This document shows, one piece after another, positions 8,058-15,889 of a DNA stretch of 32,602 nucleotides. This DNA comes from an uncultured Bacilli bacterium (GTDB taxonomy: Bacteria > Bacillota_I > Bacilli_A > RF39 > UBA660): the NCBI GenBank assembly GCA_947631205.1, contig CANRKL010000010.1:1-32602 (forward strand), given 5' to 3'. Numbering within the stretch: the first letter of the stretch is position 1; the number at the start of each line of letters is the position of its first letter. The notes under the pieces were generated by a model, which saw only the letters and a program-made list of their open reading frames with translations, did no database searches and was not told the origin of the DNA. The translations under genes were made by a program, and so were the position numbers.

Positions 8058-8086
8058 ATATTAACTTAAAGATTAGAAAAAGTCAA
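8058..8086 (-). promoter_or_regulatory. Promoter of the Cys-rich repeat protein
   Basis: TTGACT (8081-8086) and TAATAT (8058-8063) are spaced 17 bp. The ribosome site GGGGGA lies just before the ATG at 8033. Confidence 0.7.
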
Positions 8087-8096
8087 TAATAAAGTA

Positions 8097-8135
8097 AGTA
8101 AAAGGGCTTTGTAAAGGCAAATAAAGGCTCTTTTT
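8097..8135 (-). terminator. Probable terminator of the 259-aa gene
   Basis: AAAAGAGCCTTT and AAAGCCCTTTT can pair with one mismatch and one bulge on the minus strand, followed by a T-rich stretch. Confidence 0.4.
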
Positions 8136-8146
8136 ATTCAAAATGA

Positions 8147-8926
8147 TTAGTTAAATTCTTCTAAAATTTTAAAGTGAATTATAATTACTTTATCATCATC
8201 AGCTAAAATATTTTCTTTATCACATAATTTTTTAACATCTTTATATAATTTTATTTCTTCATTTATAAATTCTACAAACATAATAAAATCATTTTCTTTA
8301 TTGGTAATTAAGGCTTGATATTCTTTTTTCTTGTATACTTTAGGTCCTCTATATTCGGGATACCATTTTATCATTCTAAAGTCTCTTTTTCCTTCTTTTA
8401 TTTTATTTAGAACAAAATCACTATATTGGTATATTAAGGCATTTTCATATTTAGAATGAATTTTGTTTTTAAATCTTTTTGAGGGTATTTTAGTTTCTTT
8501 TAAATCTTTCATACCAATAAATTGTAAATATTTTTGTAATTTTTTTAAATATTCAAGTTCTTGATTACTATAATACTGTTCTTCATCTTTAGATATTTTA
8601 AATGTTTCTGGAGAAAAATAGAGACTTCTTACTACTTCTTCAAATGTATGAGCGTGAGTATGAGAAACAACAAATTTTTTAATAATTTTTCCCTTTTCAT
8701 CTTTTTGCCAGGTCATGTGATTATCAGTAAAAGGATAATAAAAACCTACAGAAGCAATTGTTTCTAAAGCAGATGATATAGTATTATTAACAACTAAATC
8801 TTTTTTATTATTAAAGTAAACATATTCTAATACTTGTCTTTCCTCATCCCAAAAAGGAGTTGGTAAGTTATTATTTCTAAATTTATCATATCTTTTACAA
8901 AATTTTTGATATTTATCTTCTTGCAT
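8147..8926 (-). CDS. Conserved-looking hypothetical cytosolic protein, 259 aa
   Basis: I do not recognise this protein. It has no signal peptide or membrane helix and is Lys/Glu/Tyr rich. Visible features are an aromatic N-terminal segment (LPTPFWDEERQVLEYVYFNN), the His-rich motif VVSHTHAHTFEEVVRSLYFS at about residues 86-105, a basic middle and the segment KWYPEYRGPKVYKKKEYQAL. The HTHAH cluster could bind metal, but there is no matching third ligand that I can point to. The start ATG has AAGGAG 7 nt upstream and a TATAAT-like box before it. It is transcribed away from the divergent collagen-like gene at 9105. Function is unknown. Confidence 0.65.
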   Translation of the reverse strand: MQEDKYQKFCKRYDKFRNNNLPTPFWDEERQVLEYVYFNNKKDLVVNNTISSALETIASVGFYYPFTDNHMTWQKDEKGKIIKKFVVSHTHAHTFEEVVRSLYFSPETFKISKDEEQYYSNQELEYLKKLQKYLQFIGMKDLKETKIPSKRFKNKIHSKYENALIYQYSDFVLNKIKEGKRDFRMIKWYPEYRGPKVYKKKEYQALITNKENDFIMFVEFINEEIKLYKDVKKLCDKENILADDDKVIIIHFKILEEFN

Positions 8927-9104
8927 ATATATACTCCTTAATTTCTAACTATATTATATAATTTTTTCTATAGGAATTCTATTTTATTTAAAAGAAATAT
9001 CCTTTTTAAAATTTTTACATAAATATGCTTTTTTTCATTTTTTGTGACAAATAAACAAGCATTTTTTTTCAAATTACGTACAATAAAATGAAAGGAGAAT
9101 AAAA

Positions 9105-10034
9105 ATGAACTGTAATAATAGTGATTATCAAAGAGCATATAATTATGTAAAAAATGCTCAGAAAAACTCTTTTATTCAAGGGTGTTGTTGTGGTAGACAA
9201 TTACCAGGGCCTACGGGGCCTACGGGACCAGCTGGACCAGCAACTATCGATGTTGGTACTACATCAATAGGTATCCCAGGAAGTTTACCAAGTGTTACCA
9301 ATAGTGGAACTAATCAAAATGCAGTTTTAGATTTCATTATTCCAGCAGGACCAACGGGACCTATTGGACCTACTGGACCACAAGGAATTATAGGGCCAAC
9401 TGGGCCACAAGGTGAGATTGGACCTACTGGGCCTACGGGGCCTACAGGACCTATTGGACCTTTAGGACCGACAGGAGAGACAGGTCCTGCACCAACTTTA
9501 CAAGCAAATGCCACTACTGTGTTACCAGGAGAGGATGCCGAAGTCCAAGTTGTTAACAATGGTAATGGAGATTATACTTTAAATTTTTCTATTCCAGAGG
9601 GACCAACAGGACCTGCTAATGGCTTAAATGCTTATGGTGGTCTTTATTCAACAGGAGCTACTACTCTTTCTTCTACTTCTAGTGGAACTCCTGAGACTAT
9701 CCAAATGAATACTGAACTTCCAGCTTTAAACGTTACAACAAATACTGGAGCTTATTCTATAACTATTCCAAGTGACGGTAATTATTCTATAACTTATAAT
9801 GCGGTTATTAATTTAACAACAGCAGGGGCATCAACTTTTTCTATAAGAACAGGTGGCTCTGATGTACCTGGAAGTACATTAAATGTTACACCTCAAACAA
9901 GTCAAGATATGGACGTTTCTTATAGTTTTATTGCCACTTTAAATGAAAATGACGAATTAACTTTTGCTGTTGAAGGTAATGGACTAGATGGTCAAGTAAA
10001 ACAAGCTTCTGTGGAAGTTTTAAAATTAAATTAA
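9105..10034 (+). CDS. BclA-like collagen-repeat spore/surface protein
   Basis: This 309-residue protein begins with a short N-terminal segment holding a CCCG cysteine cluster (about residue 27) instead of a signal peptide. Gly-x-Pro/Thr triplets follow in three blocks: [12 protein letters not shown] at about 35-46, a long block of about 16 triplets at about 81-128, and a short GPTGPA near 169. The blocks are separated by two short modules that end FIIPAGP and FSIPEGP and are common in Firmicute collagen-like proteins. The C-terminal 130 residues form a beta-rich globular domain ([29 protein letters not shown]) resembling the TNF-like C-domain of BclA. BclA is the hair-like exosporium glycoprotein, and cotE is the next gene, so a spore-surface location is likely, though not proven. 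GGAG lies 8 nt before ATG. A terminator follows. The minus-strand ORF 9314-9559 is a shadow of the repeats. Confidence 0.85.
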   Translation: MNCNNSDYQRAYNYVKNAQKNSFIQGCCCGRQLPGPTGPTGPAGPATIDVGTTSIGIPGSLPSVTNSGTNQNAVLDFIIPAGPTGPIGPTGPQGIIGPTGPQGEIGPTGPTGPTGPIGPLGPTGETGPAPTLQANATTVLPGEDAEVQVVNNGNGDYTLNFSIPEGPTGPANGLNAYGGLYSTGATTLSSTSSGTPETIQMNTELPALNVTTNTGAYSITIPSDGNYSITYNAVINLTTAGASTFSIRTGGSDVPGSTLNVTPQTSQDMDVSYSFIATLNENDELTFAVEGNGLDGQVKQASVEVLKLN

Positions 10035-10064
10035 GTTTCTTATACTCCAATTCCTTATTCTTTT

Positions 10065-10093
10065 AGAGAAGTTATCTTTAGCTTCTCTTTTTT
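10065..10093 (+). terminator. Terminator of the collagen-like gene
   Basis: AGAGAAG pairs with CTTCTCT around a 10-nt AT-rich loop and is followed by TTTTT. It lies 31 nt past the stop. It could also serve cotE from the other strand, but that side lacks a clear T-run. Confidence 0.7.
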
Positions 10094-10111
10094 ATTATAT
10101 GAAAAAAGAAG

Positions 10112-10648
10112 TTATTCATTATCTTTAACTTCTAAATATTCATCACTTACTTGGTCTATTTGTTCAACAATATCATCATCAACTAATTCTTCATAGTCAT
10201 CTTCTAAGTCTTCAACGGGAACTTTTATTTTGGTATCTCCCACAATTTCTACTCCAAGTTCTTTATCAATATCTAACATTATTTTACCATTTTCAATATT
10301 GACATTAGATACATTAGGTTGTTTTAAACTTCTAACCATTATTTCTGAATTAGATGAGAGAGTTTGTTCACCTTTTAAAGGTACTTGATAAAGTTCATGA
10401 TAACTAAATCTTTTAGTATTTACTTTTGTTTTGGTATCATCATTATAACTATACCAAACATTAACATCAAAAGCTCCATCTACTCCTACTTTATCTCCCT
10501 CTTTCATTCCTTTAAAGTTATGATTAATAACCCAGCAACCTAAAACAGTATTAACATCTTCATCAGGAGTCATTGATAAATGTAAATTAGTTGCTTTTTT
10601 AGCTTTTCCAACAACTGCCTTAGTTACTATTTCTTTATAATTACCCAT
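10112..10648 (-). CDS. cotE: Outer spore coat protein CotE
   Basis: This is a 178-residue homologue of CotE, close to the 181 residues of the Bacillus subtilis protein as I remember it. Characteristic stretches line up with it: the N-terminus YKEIVTKAVVGKAKK, then VLGCWVINHNF, the segment FDVNVWYSYNDDTKTKVNTK, then LKQPNVSNVNI and EIVGDTKIKVPVE. The very acidic tail (EDLEDDYEELVDDDIVEQ) is also typical. In Bacillus CotE is the morphogenetic protein that organises the outer coat; in the B. cereus group it also helps attach the exosporium. Its presence implies that the organism sporulates. The start is ATG with AGAGGTG 7 nt upstream. It is divergent from the HIT gene and convergent with the BclA-like gene. 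A sigma-K/E-like promoter may lie upstream. Confidence 0.93.
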   Translation of the reverse strand: MGNYKEIVTKAVVGKAKKATNLHLSMTPDEDVNTVLGCWVINHNFKGMKEGDKVGVDGAFDVNVWYSYNDDTKTKVNTKRFSYHELYQVPLKGEQTLSSNSEIMVRSLKQPNVSNVNIENGKIMLDIDKELGVEIVGDTKIKVPVEDLEDDYEELVDDDIVEQIDQVSDEYLEVKDNE

Positions 10649-10666
10649 ATAATTTCACCTCTAGTT

Positions 10667-10696
10667 TAATCTATGCTAAATACCCAAAAAATGTTC
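10667..10696 (-). promoter_or_regulatory. Candidate sporulation promoter (sigma-K/E type) of cotE
   Basis: GAACA (10692-10696), a 16-bp spacer and CATAGATTA (10667-10675) fit the sigma-K pattern mAC-N16-CATAnnnTA; the -10 also fits sigma-E. In B. subtilis cotE is controlled by these factors. The predicted start would fall at the ribosome site, which makes the leader unusually short and lowers confidence. Confidence 0.35.
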
Positions 10697-10743
10697 TTTT
10701 TTTCCTTTTTAAAACATGGTAAAATAAATTAGGAGTGATAAAT

Positions 10744-11109
10744 ATGGATTGTATATTTTGTAAAATAATTAATAAAGAAATACCAAGTAAAATTTTATAT
10801 GAGGATGATTTAGTAGTGGCTTTCTTAGATATTAATCAATATTATTTAGGACATACTTTAATTATCCCTAAAAAACATTTAACTACTATTTTAGACGCGG
10901 ATAATAATATCATTGCTCATATGTTTGATGTAGCTAAAAAATTAAGTAAAAATATTATGGAAAAATTTAACCAAACAGGAATAAGTTATGTGATAAATTA
11001 TGGAACAGAACAAGAAGTAATGCACTTACACTTACATATTTGTCCTAAAAATAATCACAATGAAGATAATTTAGAATTAGATGAGATTTATCAAAAATTA
11101 ATTAGTTAA
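10744..11109 (+). CDS. HIT-family nucleotide hydrolase
   Basis: This protein of about 121 residues belongs to the histidine-triad superfamily. The N-terminus MDCIFCKIINKEIPSKILYE carries the usual CxxC pair, FLDINQYYLGHTLIIPKKH follows, and the active site is MHLHLHICP (HxHxH). HIT proteins hydrolyse or transfer nucleoside phosphoramidates and dinucleoside polyphosphates in the cytosol. The ORF-track start at 10735 is a GTG inside the ribosome site; AGGAG lies 8 nt before the ATG at 10744, so that is the start. An extended -10 (TGGTAAAAT) sits upstream. It is transcribed divergently from cotE, and a terminator follows. The exact substrate cannot be read from the sequence. Confidence 0.93.
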   Translation: MDCIFCKIINKEIPSKILYEDDLVVAFLDINQYYLGHTLIIPKKHLTTILDADNNIIAHMFDVAKKLSKNIMEKFNQTGISYVINYGTEQEVMHLHLHICPKNNHNEDNLELDEIYQKLIS

Positions 11110-11122
11110 AATGGATTTATTG

Positions 11123-11148
11123 AAAAGACTTATTTGTCTTTTTTATTT
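11123..11148 (+). terminator. Terminator of the HIT gene
   Basis: AAAAGAC pairs with GTCTTTT around a 6-nt loop and is followed by more T on the plus strand. Confidence 0.7.
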
Positions 11149-11154
11149 TGACAT

Positions 11155-11178
11155 TAAAAAAAACAAACAAGTTGTTTT
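11155..11178 (-). terminator. Terminator of ymfH
   Basis: On the minus strand AAAACAA pairs with TTGTTTT around CTTGT and runs into TTTT. It lies about 50 nt past the ymfH stop, convergent with the HIT terminator. Confidence 0.5.
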
Positions 11179-11228
11179 TACTTATTTGCCTATTATTACT
11201 TTTGATACTTCAAACTAATCATTAAATA

Positions 11229-12506
11229 TTACTCCTCTTCTTTAGGCATCATTATTAAGGAAGAACTTTCCTTAAAACTTAATAATTTATGAACATTTTC
11301 AATATCTTTTAAAGTTATGCTTTCTAAAATTTCTTTTTCATTATCAATTATTCTATTTTCATATATTAAGTAGCTTGAAATAAGAGCATTAACTTCTTCT
11401 TGGTCTTCAAAATCTACAATCAAAGTAGCCAAAACGGATTTTATTTTACGATTAATATCTTTTTCATCAATTTCCATATTATTTAATTTATCATACAATA
11501 TTTTTTCAACATCAGCAGGATATTTAGTACGACAACCAACTTCAATTATCATGTAATCATATACTTTATATGCTCCAAAAAATAAATTATATATTAATTT
11601 TTTTTCTAGTAATTCTTCTTTAAATAGTGAAGTACTTCCAAAATTAGACGCTAGTATTAGTTTAACAATGTTAAATAGTTTAGTTTCTTCAAAGCCTTCA
11701 AATATTTTTAAAGGTATTTTAATATTAATTGTTAGTTCTGGTATTTCAACATTAGCTTTAATTATTTCTTTTTTACTAACAACTTTTTTTCCTTCTTTGT
11801 AATTTTTAATAATGGGACTCTTAAATGGCGGAAAATCTTTATTTTGGAAATAATCTTTTACTATTTTTACTACTTCATAAGGGGACACGTTTCCTGTTAC
11901 TACTAAACACATATTAGATGGGTGATAAAAATATTTATAGATAGTTTTTATTTCTTCAAAAGTTATGTTATTAATGTCTTCTTCGGTTCCAATTAAATCA
12001 ACACCATTAGGATATTTTGAAAATAACATTTTATTCATTTTAAAGTAAGCTATTACTCCTGGATTATCTTCCCTCATTCTTTGTTCTTCTAATATTGGAA
12101 CTCTTTCATGTTCAAAGTTTTCTTGATTGAATTTTTTTTCAAAAATATTACTTAATAATAATTCTATATTTTCTTTTAAATTTTTACTACCAGTAAATTC
12201 AAATGATGTTTTTTTATAATTAGTATAAGCATTACTATGACTTCCTAATTTATTAAATAAGGATAATAATGGTTCTTTATCGACGTTTTCACACATAACA
12301 TGTTCTAAGTAATGGGCAGACCCTCTAGTCATTTCATATTTTTTACCTTTAACAGTAAAAGTGGTATTATCAGCTCCATAAGAAACAATTAAATTTCCTT
12401 TAAATGAATGAGATGTTTTACTTTGCCAGATATATATTCTAAGTCCATTATCTAAGGTGCTTTCATAAATAGTTTCATCGAGGCCCCTCATTTTAATTTC
12501 TTTCAT
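11229..12506 (-). CDS. ymfH: M16-family zinc peptidase YmfH
   Basis: This is a 425-residue member of the M16 (pitrilysin / processing peptidase) family with an intact inverted zinc motif HYLEH at residues 65-69 and an acidic cluster near 140-146 (EEQRMRED) that should hold the distal ligand. The N-terminal beta strand TLDNGLRIYIWQS and the later YFYHPSNMCLVVTGNVSP are family features. It is the catalytic partner of the inactive subunit encoded just upstream, as in the B. subtilis ymfF-ymfH pair, which current annotation links to EF-P modification. It is cytosolic. The start ATG has the very strong AAAGGAGG 9 nt upstream, and the gene overlaps ymfF by 14 bp. Confidence 0.9.
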   Translation of the reverse strand: MKEIKMRGLDETIYESTLDNGLRIYIWQSKTSHSFKGNLIVSYGADNTTFTVKGKKYEMTRGSAHYLEHVMCENVDKEPLLSLFNKLGSHSNAYTNYKKTSFEFTGSKNLKENIELLLSNIFEKKFNQENFEHERVPILEEQRMREDNPGVIAYFKMNKMLFSKYPNGVDLIGTEEDINNITFEEIKTIYKYFYHPSNMCLVVTGNVSPYEVVKIVKDYFQNKDFPPFKSPIIKNYKEGKKVVSKKEIIKANVEIPELTINIKIPLKIFEGFEETKLFNIVKLILASNFGSTSLFKEELLEKKLIYNLFFGAYKVYDYMIIEVGCRTKYPADVEKILYDKLNNMEIDEKDINRKIKSVLATLIVDFEDQEEVNALISSYLIYENRIIDNEKEILESITLKDIENVHKLLSFKESSSLIMMPKEEE

Positions 12507-13767
12507 CTTTATCTGCCTCCTTTAAAATGTATACTAAAGATTTTTTCAATTTTTTAGCAAATTTTTTAACATCATCAATTGTTACTTTTTTTAGTTCTTC
12601 TTTTTCTTCTTCAATTAATAAATCACCTAATAAGATATGAAAATAATAATTATCTAAAATATATCCGGGATTGTCTTCGCTCATAGTTATATTGGAAATA
12701 ATTTTTTCTTTTTGAAGTTCAAAGTATTCTTCATCTATTTCTCCATTTTCCATTTCTTTTAAGGCTCTGTTTATTCCTTTAATAGCTTGGGGAACATTTT
12801 TATAGTTTAAGCTAGTATAAATTAAAAGATAATGATTAGATAAGTTTATTGTACAACCTCTTGCATAGACTAAAGGATTTTCTATTCGTAAGTATGTTGC
12901 TAATTTATCGGATTGATTAGCATTTCCTAGAATTTGACAATATACTTTATAGACTACTTGCTCTTCAAATTTTGTAATGTTATCATATTGAAGATACATT
13001 AATAACTGTGTTTGAACATATTTACTAGGTACTTCTAATTCTTGATAAGGACTTATTGGATTATCAACAAAATAGTCATAAGTATCTTCAACAATTGTTT
13101 CTTTTTGAAAGTACTCTTTGAAATATTTAGCTATTAAGTCCATATCTAAGTTACCAATTACTAAAATATCTACTTGACTATCTTCCCATAATTTTTTGTA
13201 ATCATTTAGTAAATCTTCGTTGGTAATAGCATCTATATCTTCATGAGTTCCTAAAACTGTTTTACTAGAAAAACTATTAGCAAATAAAAAATCTCGGGAT
13301 TCTTTTAAAGCATAATCTAAAGCTCTTTCTTTATAACTATCTATTCGACGATGAAATGATTCTTTTTTAATAGATACACTTATTTCATCAAATTGGTTAT
13401 TGTTTATGTTAGGATTTAAGATTGAATCACACAAGAACTTAACACAATTTTCTAAATAATTTTTATCATTTATATATTTAGGGGAAATAAAATCAAACCC
13501 AAAACTAGAATGAAGACATTTACCATATTTATTTACTGAAACAGTAAAATCACTATTATATAATTCTTCTAAAGCAATTAAAACGTCTCTTCTAGTTGGA
13601 TATTTTTTAGTAGTATACCCCATTATATTAATTAAAAAAGTCCTTAAAGGCATGTTAACTTTAAGCGCGTCATTGACAAAATTTATTTCCATATGACAAC
13701 TTTTAAAGTTCTCATTTTTAATCGTGATTAGCCTAAAACTATCAAATTGAACTGTATTGCACTCCAT
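12493..13767 (-). CDS. ymfF: M16-family non-catalytic subunit YmfF
   Basis: This protein of about 424 residues is homologous to M16 peptidases over its length but has no HxxEH motif; at the corresponding place it reads MGYTTKKYPTRRDVLIALEE. Family features include GTHEDIDAITNEDLLNDYKK and the segment VDILVIGNLDMDLIAKYFKE. Such proteins form heterodimers with an active partner, here YmfH directly downstream. The ORF-track start at 13797 is a TTG without a ribosome site. AGAGGTG lies upstream of the ATG at 13767 (MECNTVQ), which I take as the start. The two genes overlap, so they are co-transcribed and co-translated. Confidence 0.88.
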   Translation of the reverse strand: MECNTVQFDSFRLITIKNENFKSCHMEINFVNDALKVNMPLRTFLINIMGYTTKKYPTRRDVLIALEELYNSDFTVSVNKYGKCLHSSFGFDFISPKYINDKNYLENCVKFLCDSILNPNINNNQFDEISVSIKKESFHRRIDSYKERALDYALKESRDFLFANSFSSKTVLGTHEDIDAITNEDLLNDYKKLWEDSQVDILVIGNLDMDLIAKYFKEYFQKETIVEDTYDYFVDNPISPYQELEVPSKYVQTQLLMYLQYDNITKFEEQVVYKVYCQILGNANQSDKLATYLRIENPLVYARGCTINLSNHYLLIYTSLNYKNVPQAIKGINRALKEMENGEIDEEYFELQKEKIISNITMSEDNPGYILDNYYFHILLGDLLIEEEKEELKKVTIDDVKKFAKKLKKSLVYILKEADKDERN

Positions 13768-13930
13768 TTTAAGACACCTCTTTCTTATTATGTTCAATAA
13801 CTATATTTTTTACACTAAAAAGAAAAAATAATTTATAAGTTAAATTACTGCTTCACTTCTCTAATTTTATCAAATTAATTTTATAAAGTCTATAAATTAA
13901 ATTGCTAAATCAATTAATTACGTAAACATT

Positions 13931-13958
13931 AAAAAAATAAGCTTATTTTAGCTCATTT
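13931..13958 (-). terminator. Terminator of the ImmA-Fic gene; copy 1 of a 28-bp direct repeat
   Basis: On the minus strand AAATGAGCT pairs with AGCTTATTT (one G-U) around a 6-nt loop, then T-run. The same 28 bp recur at 15857-15884. The remainder of 13798-14049 is AT-rich, with no gene I can see. Confidence 0.7.
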
Positions 13959-14049
13959 GATTTAAATAAAATATCAAATTTAAATATATAGGTCATACAA
14001 AAAATCAAGGTAGTATTATATACATATTTTTAATATCACCTTAGTTATA

Positions 14050-15432
14050 TTACTCATATTCAGTTATTTCTTTTTCATCTATTTCATCAACAAATAAATA
14101 TTTGTGCAATTCTATCATTGTATGTATTATTCTTTTTTCAATTAACATAATAAATGGAATTGGATCTTCTTCTAAATCCATTTTTGATAATGCTTCATAA
14201 TATTCTCTTCTACATTTTTGGTCAATATAAATTGGAGGTATCTTCTTTTTACTTAAAAGCCAATTCATAATAGCTCTTGATATTCGTCCATTTCCATCTC
14301 TAAATGGATGAATAACAATAAACTTGTAGGTAAAATATACTACTTGTTCTATATATTCACCTATTTCATATCGGTCTATATTTTTCATAAAAATTTGTAA
14401 TTCTTCATCAAGTTCATTAATTCTTTCATTTATTTCATAATAAGGAATTGGTTGTATTGTTCCTCTTTTTAAAACTACAGTTCCATCTCTATATTTACCA
14501 TTATCATCAGGATACGGAACATATTTAAATAATAATGAATGTAGTTGCTTACATTTTTTAAACGAAATATCGTCTTTTGTAGTAATTACATATTGTTGCA
14601 ACTCAAAATTACCGAGTGTCATTACTATTTCTTCATTGTCACTTTCAAAAAATTGACTATCAGCTCCATTAAAATTTAAGTCTGCTAATATATAATTCAA
14701 TTTTTTTCTATCAATTATTACACCTTCAAGTTTATTATCGTTATAAATATAATTTTGCAAAAATTTTTTCCACGTATATTTATTAATATCAGCCATTATA
14801 AAACTCATTGAACTTATGACATTTGATAATAATACACTATCAATTTTATTACTTATTAATTCTTGCCTTTTAGATGATACTCCATATTCACGCATTCTTT
14901 GTCTTAATGATTCAGAAGATATATCACCTTCTATCATATTCAAATCATAGGCAATTCTATTTAAACATGAATAGAAACTAACACCGAAATATTCAGCTAT
15001 TATTGTAATATTTTCAAAATTAATAAATCCATCTTCATTTTTGTATTGTTCACATAATATTTTTAGTTCTTCAGTAGGCATGAGTAAATACCCAGCAAAG
15101 TCATTTGCATATTTTTCTATTTTTTTACTTGAACGTTTTAAACACTCAATGTAATCTGTTGTCCCCTTTTCTTTATTTAAATCTTTTATAAAATGACAAT
15201 ATTCATGCGCAGCAGTAAATCTTTGCCTTTGCAAGCCATTATTTGAATTAATTCCTACAATTGTACAATTATCTTCATCGTTGATAATGATTCCATCTAA
15301 ATTTTCAAAATCTTTTAATACAATATATATGCCAGCATTACGGAGAATTTTAAATGGGTCTATTGGAAAAGTTAATTTGCTATTTTTTCTTAATTTTTCT
15401 AATTCACTTTTAGCTAATTCTTCTGGTGTCAT
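14050..15432 (-). CDS. ImmA/IrrE metallopeptidase-Fic domain fusion
   Basis: This 460-residue protein joins two enzymes. Residues 1 to about 170 are an ImmA/IrrE-like domain with zinc motif HEYCH at 76-80 and the typical NDFAGYLLMPTEEL. The C-terminal half is a Fic domain with the full active site HPFRDGNGR at 375-383. Fic enzymes usually transfer AMP or a related group from a nucleotide onto a target protein. A degenerate form of the inhibitory motif, NDNKLEG, lies before the Fic domain. ImmA peptidases typically cleave a partner XRE repressor, and an XRE gene lies 4 bp upstream. The pair therefore looks like a switchable toxin or defence module in which the peptidase relieves repression; this is inference. 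Both active sites look intact. It is cytosolic and has no ribosome site of note, so it is probably coupled to the XRE gene. Confidence 0.9.
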   Translation of the reverse strand: MTPEELAKSELEKLRKNSKLTFPIDPFKILRNAGIYIVLKDFENLDGIIINDEDNCTIVGINSNNGLQRQRFTAAHEYCHFIKDLNKEKGTTDYIECLKRSSKKIEKYANDFAGYLLMPTEELKILCEQYKNEDGFINFENITIIAEYFGVSFYSCLNRIAYDLNMIEGDISSESLRQRMREYGVSSKRQELISNKIDSVLLSNVISSMSFIMADINKYTWKKFLQNYIYNDNKLEGVIIDRKKLNYILADLNFNGADSQFFESDNEEIVMTLGNFELQQYVITTKDDISFKKCKQLHSLLFKYVPYPDDNGKYRDGTVVLKRGTIQPIPYYEINERINELDEELQIFMKNIDRYEIGEYIEQVVYFTYKFIVIHPFRDGNGRISRAIMNWLLSKKKIPPIYIDQKCRREYYEALSKMDLEEDPIPFIMLIEKRIIHTMIELHKYLFVDEIDEKEITEYE

Positions 15433-15436
15433 ATTA

Positions 15437-15775
15437 CTAATCCTTATTGTGTGACTTTAAAATATTTTTATATTCGATTAAACTAATAATCTCTTTTTTG
15501 TCTTTTTCACTAAGTTTATTAAATCCTCTTGCAAAAGCTACATCACTGTTACTAATAGTATAGTTATCTTTTGTTAATTCATCTATACTTATATTATATA
15601 ATTTTGAAAAATTCATTAATTCCTGCAAATCAATTTTACGTTCACCTTTTTCAATTCTTAATATTGCATCTCTACCTATTTTTAAAATTTCAGCAACTTG
15701 TTCTTGGGTTAATCCCATATATTTTCTAAGTTTTCTTAGTCTTTCGCCTATTTTTTTATAATTTAATTTTTCCAT
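15437..15775 (-). CDS. XRE-family transcriptional regulator
   Basis: This protein of about 112 residues has an N-terminal Cro/C1-type helix-turn-helix at about residues 9-65 (IGERLRKLRKYMGLTQEQVA, then LKIGRDAILRIEKGERKIDL). A short helical tail (FNKLSEKDKKEIISLIEYKN) probably dimerises. The ORF-track start at 15784 is a GTG inside the ribosome site; GAGGTG stands 6 nt before the ATG at 15775, which is the likely start. The promoter has a perfect TATAAT and an inverted repeat over the -35 box, so it is probably autorepressed. It is 4 bp from the ImmA-Fic gene, which is likely its regulatory partner and possibly its protease. Confidence 0.93.
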   Translation of the reverse strand: MEKLNYKKIGERLRKLRKYMGLTQEQVAEILKIGRDAILRIEKGERKIDLQELMNFSKLYNISIDELTKDNYTISNSDVAFARGFNKLSEKDKKEIISLIEYKNILKSHNKD

Positions 15776-15787
15776 ATGAATCACCTC

Positions 15788-15807
15788 AATATAAATTCAT
15801 TTATATT
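15788..15807. promoter_or_regulatory. Perfect inverted repeat in the XRE leader
   Basis: AATATAAAT and ATTTATATT (9-bp arms, 2-bp spacer) lie between the -10 box and the ribosome site. It may be a second operator or a leader hairpin; AT-only palindromes also arise easily by chance. Confidence 0.4.
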
Positions 15808-15834
15808 ATATGCAAAATATGTTGAAAAAGTCAA
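15805..15834 (-). promoter_or_regulatory. Promoter of the XRE-ImmA-Fic unit
   Basis: TTGACT (15829-15834) and TATAAT (15805-15810) with an 18-bp spacer. Confidence 0.8.
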
Positions 15835-15836
15835 CA
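15820..15836. promoter_or_regulatory. Likely operator for XRE autoregulation
   Basis: TGTTGA and TCAACA form a perfect 6-bp dyad with a 5-bp spacer that covers the -35 box. This is the size and place expected for a Cro/C1-type operator. Confidence 0.6.
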
Positions 15837-15856
15837 TTTTGTTTTGCTAAGTGTTA

Positions 15857-15884
15857 AAAAAAATAAGCTTATTTTAGCTCATTT
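15857..15884 (-). terminator. Terminator of the ABC exporter operon; copy 2 of the 28-bp direct repeat
   Basis: Identical over 28 bp to 13931-13958, including the core ATAAGCTTATTTTAGCTC. It lies just after the stop of the 594-aa ABC gene and forms the same hairpin with a T-run. Confidence 0.7.
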
Positions 15885-15889
15885 TTTGA

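Noticed and set aside
9314-9559. Minus-strand ORF of Gly-Pro repeats
   Set aside because: The complement of collagen-type GPx codons also reads as Gly-Pro repeats; the plus-strand gene has the start, ribosome site and domains.
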